From Antilocapra americana (lineage: Eukaryota; Chordata; Mammalia; Artiodactyla; Antilocapridae), in contig ML661900.1 in the NCBI GenBank assembly GCA_007570785.1, positions 6,457,108 through 6,521,107 on the forward strand: DNA of 64,000 bases, written 5' to 3'. The position numbers were made by a program, and so were the translations under genes. The notes under the pieces were generated by a model, which was not told the origin of the DNA, did not search any database, and was given only the letters and a program-made list of their open reading frames with translations. This document shows, piece after piece, positions 12,465-24,787 of this stretch (positions are counted from its first letter, which is position 1; each line of letters starts with the position of its first letter).

Positions 12465-12676
12465 GCTCAGTGCTCAGTTGCTAAGTTGTGTCCAACTCAT
12501 TGCAACCCCATGAACCGTAGCCGGCTAGGCTCCTCTGTCCCTGGGATTTCCCAGGCAAGAATACTGGAGCAGGTTGCCATTTCCTCCTCCAGGGGGTCTT
12601 CCCAACACAGGGATTAAACCCTGTCCCCGTCTTGGCCGGCAGCTTCTTTACTACTGAGCCACCTGGGAAGCCCAGA
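12465..12676 (-). mobile_element. Bov-tA-type SINE with target-site duplication
   Basis: A complete reverse-complement copy flanked by taaagactt at 12456-12464 and 12677-12685. It lies next to a short (TAGG)n run. Confidence 0.9.
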
Positions 12677-13082
12677 TAAAGACTTACAGATATGTAAAAT
12701 AAGCAGTATACTAATAAAATGACAATGCGTTCACCAGCCACCATTTCTTTCTAAATTAAGCATTTAACTACTAACTCAGGTTATTATACTAATTCAGGTA
12801 TGGACACTTGCCCTGGAATGGATAAGAAAATATTTTCATAGAGGTTGTCCTAGATCCTGCAGGTAGTAAATTAGAATACCAAACCCATGTGAGGGCAGGC
12901 TTAAGGTTACAAATTCTCAGAGGAAACCTTCTGTAAAATTTCCAACCAGAATCCATGTCATCCAAGCCAGCTTCTTTGTCTTCCTTTGGTGAGATGACCT
13001 TTTTTTCCCCCCTTGTATCTTTTCTCTAGGATTTAGGCCTTTGAGGGACCTGAATTTATGTAGGGCCTCCCACAACCTCAGC

Positions 13083-13190
13083 AGATATGAGTTTGAGCAA
13101 ACTCCAGGAGATAGTGAAGGACAGGGAAGCCTGGTGTGCTGCAGTCCATGGGGCTGCAGAGTTGGACATGACTTAGCAACTGAATGACTC
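13083..13190 (+). mobile_element. Short BovB 3' terminal fragment
   Basis: It matches the last 100 bp or so of BovB in the sense direction: gatatgagtttgagcaaact, then gacagggaagcctgg, then gacatgacttagcaactg. Confidence 0.8.
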
Positions 13191-15046
13191 CCGTGACTTA
13201 TTTTGCATGGGCCTAAGGCTTTGTCTCCTTCCCCAGCACTACCATTAAGATCTAAATCTTAGTTCCTAGTAAATGGGCTCCTATTTTGGTTTACAGCTCT
13301 GCTTACAGGACCCTCTTGGGGTTTCTCTACTTCCTTCTGAATTCAACCAAGCCTTTAAAAAATACTTGATATGTTTTGTGCTATATTTCTAGGCATTTTG
13401 TGTGAGTTGTTCAGTGATTTAAGAATTACAGATCTCTGGGCAATGAAGTTGCTAAGATAATAATGGAAATGTCCTCTGGCTGCTGCACAGAAGTGGAAGT
13501 GTGTGGCAATATCCTCAACCCATTATTCTATATGTATCATATGGTCAGGGTTCTTTGATATTGTGAAAGACAGCTTTTGTTCTCAAGCTTTCATTCTTTT
13601 ATTGAATTTATTGATAGTGAGAAACCTAATCATGCCTTATCTCTTTGAAGGCAACGGATCAACCAGTCCTTGGTTTAGTTGTCAGCTTCGGCTTTGACAC
13701 TCCAGATTAATGATCTGTTCAACAATGGAGATAATCTCTTGGGAATTCCTGGATCTAGGAAACTATCTGCTCTTCTCTCTGGGTACATTGAAGATAACCC
13801 AGGCCCACAAGTCAGTACATAGAATAAAGGCACAGGAGTGGAAAATCAACTCCCCCAACCCCCATTCCTAGCTGGAAACATTTACATGGAGACCTTGACT
13901 TGCTCTTCCTTTTCATTTATTCAAATACTTCTTGCCTGAAAGTAATAAACATCTCTTACCTGAGAAAGAGTGCACAAGTGGAAAATGAAATATATTAAAT
14001 CAATAAATATTTATTGTGCATCTTCTTTGTGTTAGGCTTGAGAAAGAAAGGCCTCATAAAACAGATCAGAGGGCAGAGGAGACTGGCAGATTATGGGCTG
14101 CTCCGGACCCATGCTTGCTAGTTGTAGTAGATGTGGTTCTCACTGAGGACTGAGGAACCCCAGGGAATGTCCTCTTGCATGTATGCAGCATTGAAGAGTT
14201 GAGATAGGTGTCTGGGGTGGGAGTGGGGGTGGGGGCAAATGTACTGCCTTGGTCTTCCAGAAGAACTTTCTGTTGAAAACCTGATTCAACAGTCAGAAGC
14301 TCCTATAAAACCAGATAATGTATGCAATGAAAGTCACAATTCTACTCTTTCTGTGACAGCACAACTACATCTTCAGGAGGATAGAAAATAAATACAAATA
14401 ATGATTATGAATGCTGTTTTGTACTTTAAAGCTACAAGTGTAACTCTTCTTTATTTATTTTACCATTTTATATTCCTTTACAGTCCACTTGAGTGATGGG
14501 TGAGTATAGGCTTCTCAGTTCCCTCATGCTCTGACACTGGCACAAAGCCCCACAGCATCTCAACATCACCATCCATTCTCCTTGTTTCTCCATCACCTTT
14601 GAAACATGGGTATTCAACCAGTGGTAGCATAAAGTGTTCTAAGCACAGTCCTTTCGTATCGAAGCTTTATAGAATGTTGGTTCTCTCTACTAAGGAAGGG
14701 TACTTGTGAGTAGGGACAACATGAGATTATGCAATGTGATGGAGTATGGTCTTCATGAGGTTAGGTCAGTATCTACCAGTGCTGTATATCCAGGATGGTA
14801 GTTTCCAGTGCCTGGAAAATAGTCACTGCCCAGCAAATACTTGTTAACAATATGAATAAGTGAGTGAATGAGCAAGTGAATGGGGAAAGGAGGAGAGCTG
14901 TAAGAAAGTCTATTGCAGAGAAATTTAAGAAACATCTCCCCACAAGTAGGATCTTTGGGGTAAGGAGGTATACTAACTACATTTTCTTATTTTCTATTTT
15001 TTTGATGTTCTGGGATCTGGGGTCTCACTAAATGCCCCTCCCAGGA
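13191..15046. other. Unassigned intergenic sequence
   Basis: No gene seen. 14745-14880 ends in a gaataagtgagtgaatgagc tail that may be the end of an old MIR or L2. Confidence 0.45.
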
Positions 15047-15243
15047 CTTGTTGTTTAGTTGCTAAGTCATGTCTAACTCTTTCGTGACCCCATGGACTAT
15101 AGCCCACCTTGTGATTTCCCAAGCAAGAATACTGGAGTAGGTAGCCAGTTACCTTTTCCAGGGGACTTTCCAGATCCAGGGATCAAACCTGCATCTTCTT
15201 CATTGGCAAGTGGATCCTTTACCGTTGAGCCACCAGAGAAGCC
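15047..15243 (-). mobile_element. Bov-tA-type SINE
   Basis: A reverse-complement copy from ttgctaagtcatgtctaact to gagccaccagagaagccc. Confidence 0.88.
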
Positions 15244-15727
15244 CTTCTTTGGGGGTAAATAGCTTTCTTATGTTTTCAGTTGAAAGAATACAGATCTTCT
15301 GCTTGCTAACAATGAAGTTCATCTAGGTTGCTGACACTTGAGAACAGTTGGACATAAACTCAGGCCCTGAAGCTATGCTCATGAAGAAAGACAGGGAGTT
15401 AAAGCTGGCACGAAGTCAGAAGAAGTGTGCAGAAGAATATAACACATGCTCCTTTTGCAGTGTCTCAGCATCGTCAGTGGTCTTGGCAGTAGCAACAGCA
15501 CCACTGGGCAAAATATATTAAAAGGTCACACACAAAGTGTCCTGCTGAATACTGCAGAAGCAAAAGGACTGACACTATAGTCTCAGCTTCTGTAATTCCA
15601 CCTGATATGGGCCACTACACACCACTATTAGCTGTGTCCGCACTTCCCTTCCCCTGCTAAGAGATACTGCCAGCCCTCCCCCTTGCCAAGATCCTAGTTA
15701 AATCATAGGTTGATTACATACAAAATT

Positions 15728-18700
15728 CAGTTCAGTTCAGTTGCTCAGTGGTGTCCGACTCTTAGTGACCCCATGAGCTGCAGCACACCAGGCCTCCCTG
15801 TCCAACACCAATTCCTGGAGCCCACCCAAACTCGTGTCCATTAAGTCAGTGATACCATCCAACCATCTCATACTCTGTCGTCCCCTTCTCCTCCTGCCCT
15901 CAATCTTTCCCAGCATCAGGGTCTTTTCCATTGAGTCAGCTCTCCACATCAGGTGGCCAAAGTATTGGAGTTTCAGCTTCAACATCAGTCTTTCCAAGGA
16001 ACACCCAGGACTGATCTCCTTTAGGATGGACTGGTAGGATCTCCTTGCAATCCAAGGGACTCTCAAGAATCTTCTCCAACACCACAATTCAAAAATATCA
16101 ACTCTTCGGCACTCAGCTTTCGTTATAGTCCAACTCTCACATCCATACATGACTACTGGAGAAACCATAGCCTTGACTAGATGGACTAATGTTGGCCAAG
16201 TAATATCTCTGCTTTTTAATATGCTGTCTAGGTTGGTCATAACTTTCCTTCCAAGGAGTAAGCATCTTTTAATTTCATGGCTGCAATCACCATCTGCAGT
16301 GATTTTGGAACCCCCCAAAATAAAGTCTGCCACTGTTTCCACTGATTCCCCATCTGCTTCCCATGAAGTGATGGGTCCAGATGCCATGATCTTAGTTTTC
16401 TGAATGTTGAGCTTTAAGCCAAATTTTTCACTCTCCTCTTTCACTTTTCCTCTTTAGTTCCTCTTCACTTTCTGCCATAAGGGTGGTGTCATCTGCATAT
16501 CTGAAGTTATTGATATTTTTCCCAGCAATCTTGATTCCACCTTGTGTTTCTTCCAGCCCAGCGTTTCTCATGATGTACTCTGCATTTAAGTTAAATAAGC
16601 AGGGGTACAATATACAGCCTTGACGTACTGCTTTTCCTATTTGGAACCAGTCTATTGTTCCATGTCCAGTTCTAACTGTTGCTTCCTGACCTGCATACAG
16701 GTTTCTCAAGAGGCATGTCAGGTGGTCTGGTATTCCTATCTTTGTCAGAATTTTCCACAGTTTATGGTGATCCACATAGTCAAAAGCTTTGGCATAGTCA
16801 ATAAAGCAGAAATAGATGTTTTTCTGGAACTCTGTTGCTTTTTCAGTGATCCAGCGGATGTTAGCAATTTGATCTCTGGTTCCTCTGCCTTTTCTAAAAC
16901 TAGCTTGAACATCTGGGAGTTCACGGTTCACATGTTGCTGAAGCCTTGCTTGGAGAATTTTGAGCATTACTTTACTAGCGTGTGGGATGGGTGCAATTGT
17001 GTGGTAGTTCGAGCATTCTTTGGCATTGCCTTTCTTGGGATTGGGATGAAAACTGATCTTTTCCAGTTCTGTGGCCACTGCTGAGTTTTCCAAATTTGCT
17101 GGCATATTGAGTGCAGCACTTTCACAGCATCATCTTTCAGTATTTGAAATAGCTCAACTGGAATTCCATCACCTCCACTAGCTTTGTTTGTAGTGATGCT
17201 TCCTAAGGCCCACTTGACTTCACATTCCAAAATGTTTGGCTCTAGGTGAGTGATCACACCATCGTGATTATCTGAGTTGAGAAGGTCTTTTTTGTACAGT
17301 TCTTCTGTGTATTCTTGCCAGCTCTTCTTAATATCTTCTGCTTCTGTCAGGTCCATACCATTTCTGTCCTTTATTCATCTTTGCATGAAATGTTCCCTTG
17401 GCATCTCTAATTTTCTTGAAGAGACTTCTAGTCTTTCCCATTCTATTGTTTTCCTCTATTGCTTTGCGTTGATTGCTGAGAAAGGCTTTCTTATCTCTCC
17501 TTGCTATTCTTTGGAACTCTGCATTCAGATGGGAATATCTTTCCTTTTCTCCTTTGCTCTTCACTTCTCTTCTTTTCACAGCTATTTGTAAGGCCTCCTC
17601 AGACAGCCATTTTGCTTTTTTGCATTTCTTTTTCTTGGGGATGATCTTGATCCCTGTCTCCTGTGCAATGTCACGAACCTCTGTCCATAGTTCATCAGGC
17701 ACTCTGTCTATCAGATCTAGTCCCTTAAATCTATTTGTAACTTCTACTGTATAATCATAAGGGATTTGATTTAGGTTATACCTGAATGGTCTAGTGGTTT
17801 TCCCCACTTTCTTCAATTTATGTCTGAATTTGGCAATAGGGACTTCATGATCTGAGCCACAATCAGCTCCCAGTCTTGGTTTTGCTGACTGTATAGAGCT
17901 TCTCCATCTTTGGCTGCAAAGAATATAATCAGTCTGATTTCAGTGTTGGCCCTCTGGTGATGTCCATGTGTAGAGTCTTCTCTTGTGTTGGTGGAAGAGG
18001 GTGTTTGCAATCACCAGTGCATTTTCTAGGGAAAACTCTATTAGCCTTTGTGCTGCTTCATTCTGTACTCCAAGGCCAAATTTGCTTGTTGCTCCAGGTG
18101 TTTCCTGACTTCCTACTTTTGCATTCTAGTCCCCTACAATGAAAAGGACATCTTTTTTGGGTGTTAGTTCTAAAAGTTCTTGCAGGTCTTCATAGAACCA
18201 TTCAGCTTCTTCAGCATTACTGGTGGGGGCATCGACTTGGATTAACGTGATATTGAATGCTTTGCCTTGGAAACGAACAGAGATCATTCTGTTGTATTTG
18301 AGATTGCATCCAAGTACTGCATTTTGGACTCTCTTGTTGACTATGATGGCTACTCCATTTCTTCTAAGGGATTCCTGCCCACAGTAGTAGATAAAATGGT
18401 CATCTGAGTTTAATTCACCCATTTCAGTCCATCTTAGTTCGCTGATTACTAGAATGTGGACGTTCACTCTTGCCATCTCCTGTTTGACCACTTCCAATTT
18501 GCCTTGATTCATGGGCCTAACATTCCAGGTTCCTATGCAATATTGCTCTTTACAGCATTGGATCTTGCTTCTATCACCAGTCCCATCCACAACCGGGTGT
18601 TGTTTTTGCTTTGGCACCACTCCTTCATTCTTTCTTAAGTTATTTCTCCACTGATCTCTCCATTATCATATTGGGCACCTACCGACCTGGGGAGTTCATC

Positions 18701-19027
18701 TTTCAGTGTCCTATCTTTTTGCCTTTTCATGCTGTTCATGGGGTTTGCAAGGCAAGAATACTGAAGTGGTTTGCCATTCCCTTCTCCAGTGGACTACATT
18801 CTGTCAGACCTCTCCACCACAACCCAGCCATCTTGGGTGGCCCCACACGGCATGGCCTGATTCGTTGAGTTAGACAAGGCTGTGGTCTGTGTGATCAGAT
18901 TGGCTAGGTGTCTGTGATTGTGCTTCAGTCTGTCTGCCCTCTGATACCCTCTCTCAGTGCCTACTGTCTTACTTGGGTTTCTCTTATCTTGGACGTGGGA
19001 TATCTCTTCATGGCTGCTCCAGGAAAG
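15728..19027 (-). mobile_element. Near full-length BovB (RTE-clade) LINE, decayed
   Basis: This is a non-LTR retrotransposon read from about 19027 (5') to 15728 (3'), about 3.3 kb, close to the known full length of BovB. The 5' UTR (19027-18620) contains the block shared with Bov-A SINEs (18735-18790). An apurinic-type endonuclease domain follows (18620-18126, with GTWNVRPMNQGKLEVVKQEM at its start and FIVGD at its end). A linker comes next (17816-17328), then reverse transcriptase (17356-16428) containing FIDYAKAFD and the catalytic FRYADDTTLMA. A C-terminal region runs 16444-15737. The reading frame is broken. A TAG at 18126-18128 stands where the family has tryptophan after IVGD. Frame changes occur near 17340, near 17030 and near 16440. 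The copy is therefore inactive. A possible 7-bp target-site duplication, caaaatt, is at 15721-15727 and 19028-19034. BovB is known in ruminants and squamates through horizontal transfer and supplies the enzymes that mobilise Bov-tA SINEs. Confidence 0.93.
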
Positions 19028-19839
19028 CAAAATTAATAGCTAAAAATAAGTTCAATTTACAGAAATAAAGCACTATAAATATATAAAGATAAAAAGAGGT
19101 GAACATAGGAATACAGAGTTTTGTATCCAGTTAAACTGAAGTGTTTTCCAACAGTAAAAGGAGGAGGAAGTTGGTTACTTAGGGAGAGGGGTTAGGGAGG
19201 GAAGAAGGAGGTCTGATGGAGTAGGAGTTAGGAAACACAGTACTGAATAAAACTTGCCCAGTCATAAATTCCCTTGAGCTGGGCTCTTTGAAACATCCCC
19301 ATTAACCAAAATAAAGCACCCACAGATGTTCACCCAGTCTAAGCAGTTGATTTTCTGAACATCTAAATGTCTCCATTATGAAAAGGGATACTTTCTCATT
19401 CAGAAGCAATAATGAGCTGTTTCCCGTTGATTCCATTGAGAGGGAGGCTAGGGAACTTCAGTAATTTCTTTCCTTTGTGATATTACTGTGATTGTAAAGT
19501 TAAAAGCTAATGTTAACTGTTAAAGAGATGCCCATCCACCTCCACCCACACACTCATGCCATGTCTGAGGTAATTTTTGTGCTGAGTTCCTGTAAGTTCT
19601 CACTCCCATAAATTTCTAACTTCAATCTGATTTATCTTTCCCAATTCCATCCCTGAGTGTTTTTAAGATACAATGACCCTAAGGTTTAACAAATGCAAAA
19701 CCACCACATTTTTATTTCTGAACCTTTCTGCTCACTTAAATCCGTTTTCTTGGCTTTTCCAACCAGTTCTCTTGCTTCCTAAGGTCATTTCTCATGTGTC
19801 CTTTAAGAGAATCCTCCTCATTGTTAACTTTAAATGTTG

Positions 19840-20080
19840 TTGTTCTCTGGCACCATCCTTGGCCTCTCACCTTCTCCCTTTACTCACTGTCCCAGGAGAT
19901 CTCATCCCTTCTCATGGAGTCAACCAATCTTGAGGTTAGGCTCCTCCCCCAAATTCATCATCCTAAAGCCAACTACTCTATGGGCATTTTCAACCCAAAC
20001 TCAAGATGTCTAAAGGTGCTCCTTCATCTTCTTTTCCAAGTTGATTCTCTTTTCCAAACTTCTCTCTTTTTTTTTTTTTT
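19840..20080 (+). mobile_element. Possible L2 fragment
   Basis: It follows the order of an L2 coding-region relic (tccttggcctctcaccttct, then tctcatcccttctcatggag, then aacccaaactcaagatgtct). Confidence 0.5.
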
Positions 20081-20124
20081 GTTTTGTAACCTCCATCCAG
20101 TCAGGCACTCAAACTAGAATTTGA

Positions 20125-20330
20125 TCCACATGATGGTATGATAACCTAGCTTCTTCACTCCTACTTGGAAAAACTCTGAAGGAACCACGTCTGTTCTAGA
20201 GTTCTCACACGATTGACTGAAGCCTTTGTTTATTTATTTATTTAGATTGTATCATCGCTCAGCTCCTCCCTCTCCCCAGTCCTGTATCCTTCTGCTCCCA
20301 AGAATGTTCTCTAATAAATGTCTAGTTTGT
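20125..20330 (+). repeat. LTR-like direct repeat, copy 1
   Basis: A segment of about 205 bp that recurs at 21244-21435 in the same orientation. It contains cttcttcactcctacttgga, ctccctctccccagtcctgt and an AATAAA. About 250 bp downstream, agtggtgccctgagtgaccc resembles a retroviral primer-binding site. An old endogenous-retrovirus LTR is likely, but no family was recognised and no gag, pol or env remains were seen. Confidence 0.5.
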
Positions 20331-20996
20331 CTTGTAGGCAAACTTTGGTTCTTTTCTCTCCCTTACTCCTCATATCTTTAATTTTATTTTTCTCCTAACA
20401 ATGTCTTTAATCTGTCTCTGAAAGACCATCTGAAGTTTCAGAGTGCCAGTGGAACTACACCCCAACCCCCTACTCTCACTCATTTACAGGTTCTGTTTCT
20501 GAGCTCTCTTCTCAGTAAGTCTCCTGCTTGTAAATCTCCATGTCAGAATTGGTTTTCTGGTAACCCTACATATGATAAGTGGTGCCCTGAGTGACCCAAG
20601 GAAACAGACTCTATAATGAGATCTTGGAGATGAATTTGTCACTGTCAACTCTATAGCCATTTAACTTCTCCCTTTACTCAGTTTTGCTTCCCTCACTCCC
20701 TTAAAGATGTTATTCCTGAGGCCACTCCCCGGTAAACTTCCTGTCCACAGATATCTGTCTCTGTCTCAGAATCTGCTTCCCATGAGACCCTTTCCTTGAC
20801 AAACATTGAACCACTTGCATGGCACCTACATGCATCACTGTTTCTTTCCTCATTGCTTTTCTCCAGGTGGGAAACCCTTCCGCCCTTGTGGTGGATGCTG
20901 TGATCTGTTGCCCAGATCCCCTTCAGGAAAGAAAGGCTGATTTCCTCATCACCTGGAATCACTGCTGGGAAACATCCCTCTTTTGAAGAAAATGGT

Positions 20997-21201
20997 GGTG
21001 GTTTAGTTGTTAAGTCGTATGCGACTCTTGTGACCCTGTGGACTGTAGCCTATCAAGCCCCTCTGTCCATGGAATTTTGCAGGCAAGAATACTGGAGTGC
21101 ATTGCCGTTTCCTTCTCCAGGGGATCTTCCTAACCCAGCAATAGAACCTGGGTCTCCTGCACTGCAGGCAGATTCTTTACTGACTGAGATATCAAGGAAG
21201 C
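20997..21201 (-). mobile_element. Bov-tA-type SINE
   Basis: A reverse-complement copy. It sits between the two copies of the LTR-like direct repeat. Confidence 0.88.
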
Positions 21202-21243
21202 ACTGATTCATCCTGAGTCATAACTCCTTCTGGGGGCAGCCCA

Positions 21244-21435
21244 GTCCACATGATGATAGTATGATACCCTGGCTTCTTCACTCCTAATTGGAAAAACTCT
21301 GAAGGAACCATGTCTGTCCTGGAGTTCTCACAGGATTGGCTGAAGCCTTTGTGTAGATTGTATCACCGCTCAGGTCCTCCCTCTCCCCAGTCCTGTAGCC
21401 CTCTGCTTCTGTGAGCATTTTCTAATAAATGCCTC
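21244..21435 (+). repeat. LTR-like direct repeat, copy 2
   Basis: A second copy of the segment at 20125-20330. It differs mainly by point changes and lacks the ttattta run. It ends in AATAAATG and runs straight into an AT-rich tract that starts with a perfect 11-bp hairpin. Confidence 0.5.
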
Positions 21436-21530
21436 ATTTATTAGAAAATAATAAATTTTTATTATAAATAATTTTTATTAAATTTATTTTTTTAAAAATA
21501 ATTTTTATAATGAAAAATAATTATCTACAT
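21421..21530. repeat. AT-rich tract with a perfect hairpin
   Basis: tctaataaatg (21421-21431) and catttattaga (21435-21445) are exact inverted repeats with a 3-base loop. An A/T-only low-complexity tract follows. Confidence 0.7.
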
Positions 21531-22608
21531 GCTGATCCCTACCATAAAGTCTGCTTCCTGATGAACCCAATCTGTAATGTCCCTCTTTTCCAACATAATT
21601 CTTAGTCATCCTTTAACAGCTCAGACCAGAGGCCCCTATATCTAAAACCTTCTCTGACTATATATACCCTTACAATCTTCCCTTCCAGACTGGGTGAGTT
21701 TGCCTTCATAAGTGTTTCCATGACATCCTGTATATGATTCTATCACCTCCATCACAGAAATTCTCTCTTTCTGTCTGTCTCAATATTTATCCATTCAACA
21801 CGGTATTCTCCTGCATTGAACTGTGTGATTTTTATGTTGCACAACTGATTATCCCATAGCCGAAGAACAAGTACTAAATTATGCATTAGAGATCTGAATT
21901 GTATTCTCAGCTCTCCTAGTAAATTTTCTGTTTGCCCTTACCTCTCTTGTGTCAATTTGTATAACAATAAAATACAAACCAGTCATCTCCATCCTTCTTC
22001 CCTTACCCAGTGAGTTTTCAATCTCTCATTATCCTTGTGATTAAAGGACTCCAGGCAGAACTCTTTCAGGGGTGGTTAAATATACTCTCCACTTAATGTT
22101 CACTCATGCAGCCTTCCATAGGGTCAACATGAGAGCTAACTGTTTGCAAGGAGACAGGTACAGAGCACCAGGCCAGGGATAAGCTCATATCAGCATGGGT
22201 GAGGGATTTTCTCTGGCAGCCCCGATTTAATGTTTAATCCAGATCATTAATTAAGCACATTTAAATATAATTAACACTTATGCTTTTGTAGCACGTTGCA
22301 TATAAGCACATTCCTAAACCACAAAAGAAATCCTTTATTGCACCATGAAATCCAATTTAGGTTTGGAAAATTGTAATTCTATATACACACTAAATTAAAG
22401 TAGTGAATTGGCAGTTTGATTTATGTAATGACCCTTTATGCATTTGATTGGTGTGGGTCCATTCCCTGGGCACCTGTGTAGTAATATTTAGCTGTTAAAT
22501 GTTCAAGGCAGAGGCTTTGACTTCTTGGAGGGCTCAGCAATGTAAAGTCACCTTCTTTAGAGCTCAGCTTAAAACGGTAATATGTAGTGACAATTTATTG
22601 AGCTCTTG
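21531..22608. other. Unassigned sequence with an ATTAA-rich block
   Basis: There is no repeat in most of this stretch. 22205-22470 is an AT-rich, homeobox-site-like block (see findings). Confidence 0.45.
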
Positions 22609-22829
22609 ATGCAAAGAAATGACTCATTGGAAAAGACCCTGATGCTGGGAAAGATTGAAGGCAGGAGGAGAAGGGGACAACAGAGGATGAGATGGTTGGA
22701 TGGCATCACTAACTTGATGGATATGAGTTTGAGCAAACTCCGGGTGATGGTGAAGGACAGGGAAGCCTGGCGTGCTGCAGTCCGTGGGGTCACAAAGTCA
22801 GACACGACTTACCTACTGAACAACAAGTG
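22609..22829 (+). mobile_element. BovB 3' fragment
   Basis: This is a sense-strand BovB 3' end that starts in the coding tail ([17 protein letters not shown]) and ends in the terminal gacacgacttacctactgaa block. It is 5'-truncated. Confidence 0.88.
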
Positions 22830-22844
22830 TAGGTCAGGCTGTGT

Positions 22845-23215
22845 GTTGGCCACTTTATAGCAATTACTTTACTCTTTCTAATGCAAAATGTCTTATCCCT
22901 TTCGTACAGATGGTGAAACTGGTGCTTACACTGGTTACTAGAGAGCTGGATGTCAACTTATATAGGCTATGAGAACCAAGAGAACTAATCTCTTTTCAAA
23001 TTTGCATTTAGTCACAACACATTGGTAGCTTAAAATCAGCCCTGGTGGGAGTATTTGCACCACAAAAATTGGCACGTTTTACAAATTAAGTTGTTTTTTT
23101 AACATTTTGTTGTTAAACATTTACTGTCACACCACAGTTTGCAGCTAAAAACCAGCTGAGCCAAGATTCAAACTCACATCTATCTGTCTCCAAACTCTTG
23201 CTCTGCTCCCCTGTG
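22845..23215 (-). mobile_element. Possible MIR SINE, interrupted
   Basis: Antisense MIR-like blocks at 22845-22960 (cagatggtgaaactggtg) and 23130-23215 (gagccaagattcaaactc) are separated by unassigned sequence. Confidence 0.4.
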
Positions 23216-24159
23216 TTAGGAGAAGCCACAGGCTGATGTAGTACCCAGCTCTTTCCGAAGGCTCTGAAGCTCTCTCTTCTGAATAACCCCCACCCCCACC
23301 ACTTTCCAACTAAATTCTGCTAACTCAGAATAGGAAGGAAAGTTCAGCCAGGGGCTATCCAGAATTCCCTTTATTCTGTTTTAACTCTTGCCAAAAAGGA
23401 AAGTCCAGTGGCGAAACTGTTAGAGAAAAACCAAAGAGACCGAGATAATTTGGATCCTGTTTGTTCAGTTTCTGTGAATAAATGCAAAGGAGGAACTGAG
23501 TAAACCATTAGTTCCCAAATGCTTTGAGGAGCCCCACTGGAGAGCTCTTTTTCTTGGCAGTGAGGAGAAGGACCCCATGGAGGCCTTAATCAACACCATC
23601 TAATTAAGGAGATGGAGTTTAATCTCTGGGCCAAGTGTCCATCTGCTTCCCATTTCCAATCATTTAGCACACATTAAAAGTGAACACAACATAAACTCGG
23701 AACAACCTCAGTGATGCGTTACGTTTCCAAGACAGGCGGAAGATTAGAAACTAACTTCAAAAGAGGTAACAAGAGAATGGACCAAATGTCCTGCTAAAAA
23801 CCTGGAATGGACTGGAGTCAGATATAGAGAAAATGACTGAATAAATAATTTTGCTTTTAATGACACTGGACTCTCTACTGGCTGAGATCAAGCCTAAAAG
23901 ACAATATTTCATAAATTTGCATATTCATTTTACATGTATTTTATAGTGTTTTGGTTCCATCCTTGACTTTAAATTGTTCATTTTTTTTTTTGAGGATAGA
24001 GATCATACCTATTAAGTCTTTATAACAATATGTTAAATATTTTTTTTTGCACAATAAATAGATTCTTGGAATGGGTTGCCTGGTGGTAGTCTCAGACTTG
24101 CAGAGCAACACTCCTCAGGGCCTTCCCTCTGTCTTCACACAATGGCAACTTTCCCACAA

Positions 24160-24570
24160 TTTTTTTTTCTTTACTTTATTGTATTGGTTTTGCCATACAA
24201 TGACATGAAACCGCCATGGGTATACATATGCTCCCCCTCCAGAACCCCCCTCCCTCCTCCCTCCCGATTCCCTCCCCCTGGGACATCCCAGTGCACCAGC
24301 CCCGAGCATCAACCCTGGGCTGGCGATTGATTTCACATATGGTAATTAACACGTTTCAATGCCATTCTCCCATATCATCCCACCCTTGCCCTCTTCCACA
24401 GAGTCCACGAGTCTGTTCTATACATCTGCGTTTCTTTTGCTGTCTCGCATGCAGGGTTCTCGTTACCATCTTTCTAAATTCCATATATATGCGTTAGTAT
24501 ACTGTATTGTTGTTTTTCCTTCTGGTTTACTTCACTCTGGATAATAGGCTCCAGTTCCGTCCACCTGAGT
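24160..24570 (-). mobile_element. Ruminant L1 (L1-BT-like) 3' end
   Basis: A poly-T (24161-24169) is followed by the reverse complement of the L1 3' UTR: ttggttttgccatacaatga, a C-rich tract, and tctgttctatacatctgcgt. It ends at the block gttccgtccacctgag, the same region present at about 36225-36250 in the plus-strand copy. It is 5'-truncated. Confidence 0.9.
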
Positions 24571-24602
24571 TCTTGAGCTTTGCTCTTGCTAATTCTGCTT
24601 CA

Positions 24603-24787
24603 AGGGCTTCCATCTTCTAGCCAAAGCAGGACATACAGGTTCTATTCCTGGGTCAGGAAGATCCCCTGGAGAAGGAAATGGCAACACACTCCAGTATTCT
24701 TTCCTGGGAAATCCCACAGGCAGAGGAACCTGACTGGCTCCAGTATGGGGCCACAAGAGTTGGAAATGACTGAGCGACTAAACAACT
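24603..24787 (+). mobile_element. Bov-tA-type SINE, diverged head
   Basis: The body ggaagatcccctggagaagg and tail gaaatgactgagcgactaaa are clear. The tRNA-like head is degraded. Confidence 0.85.

Noticed and set aside
15737..17816. Series of minus-strand ORFs of 129-235 codons that look like a new gene
   Set aside because: They are consecutive, frame-broken parts of one BovB retrotransposon, not host genes.
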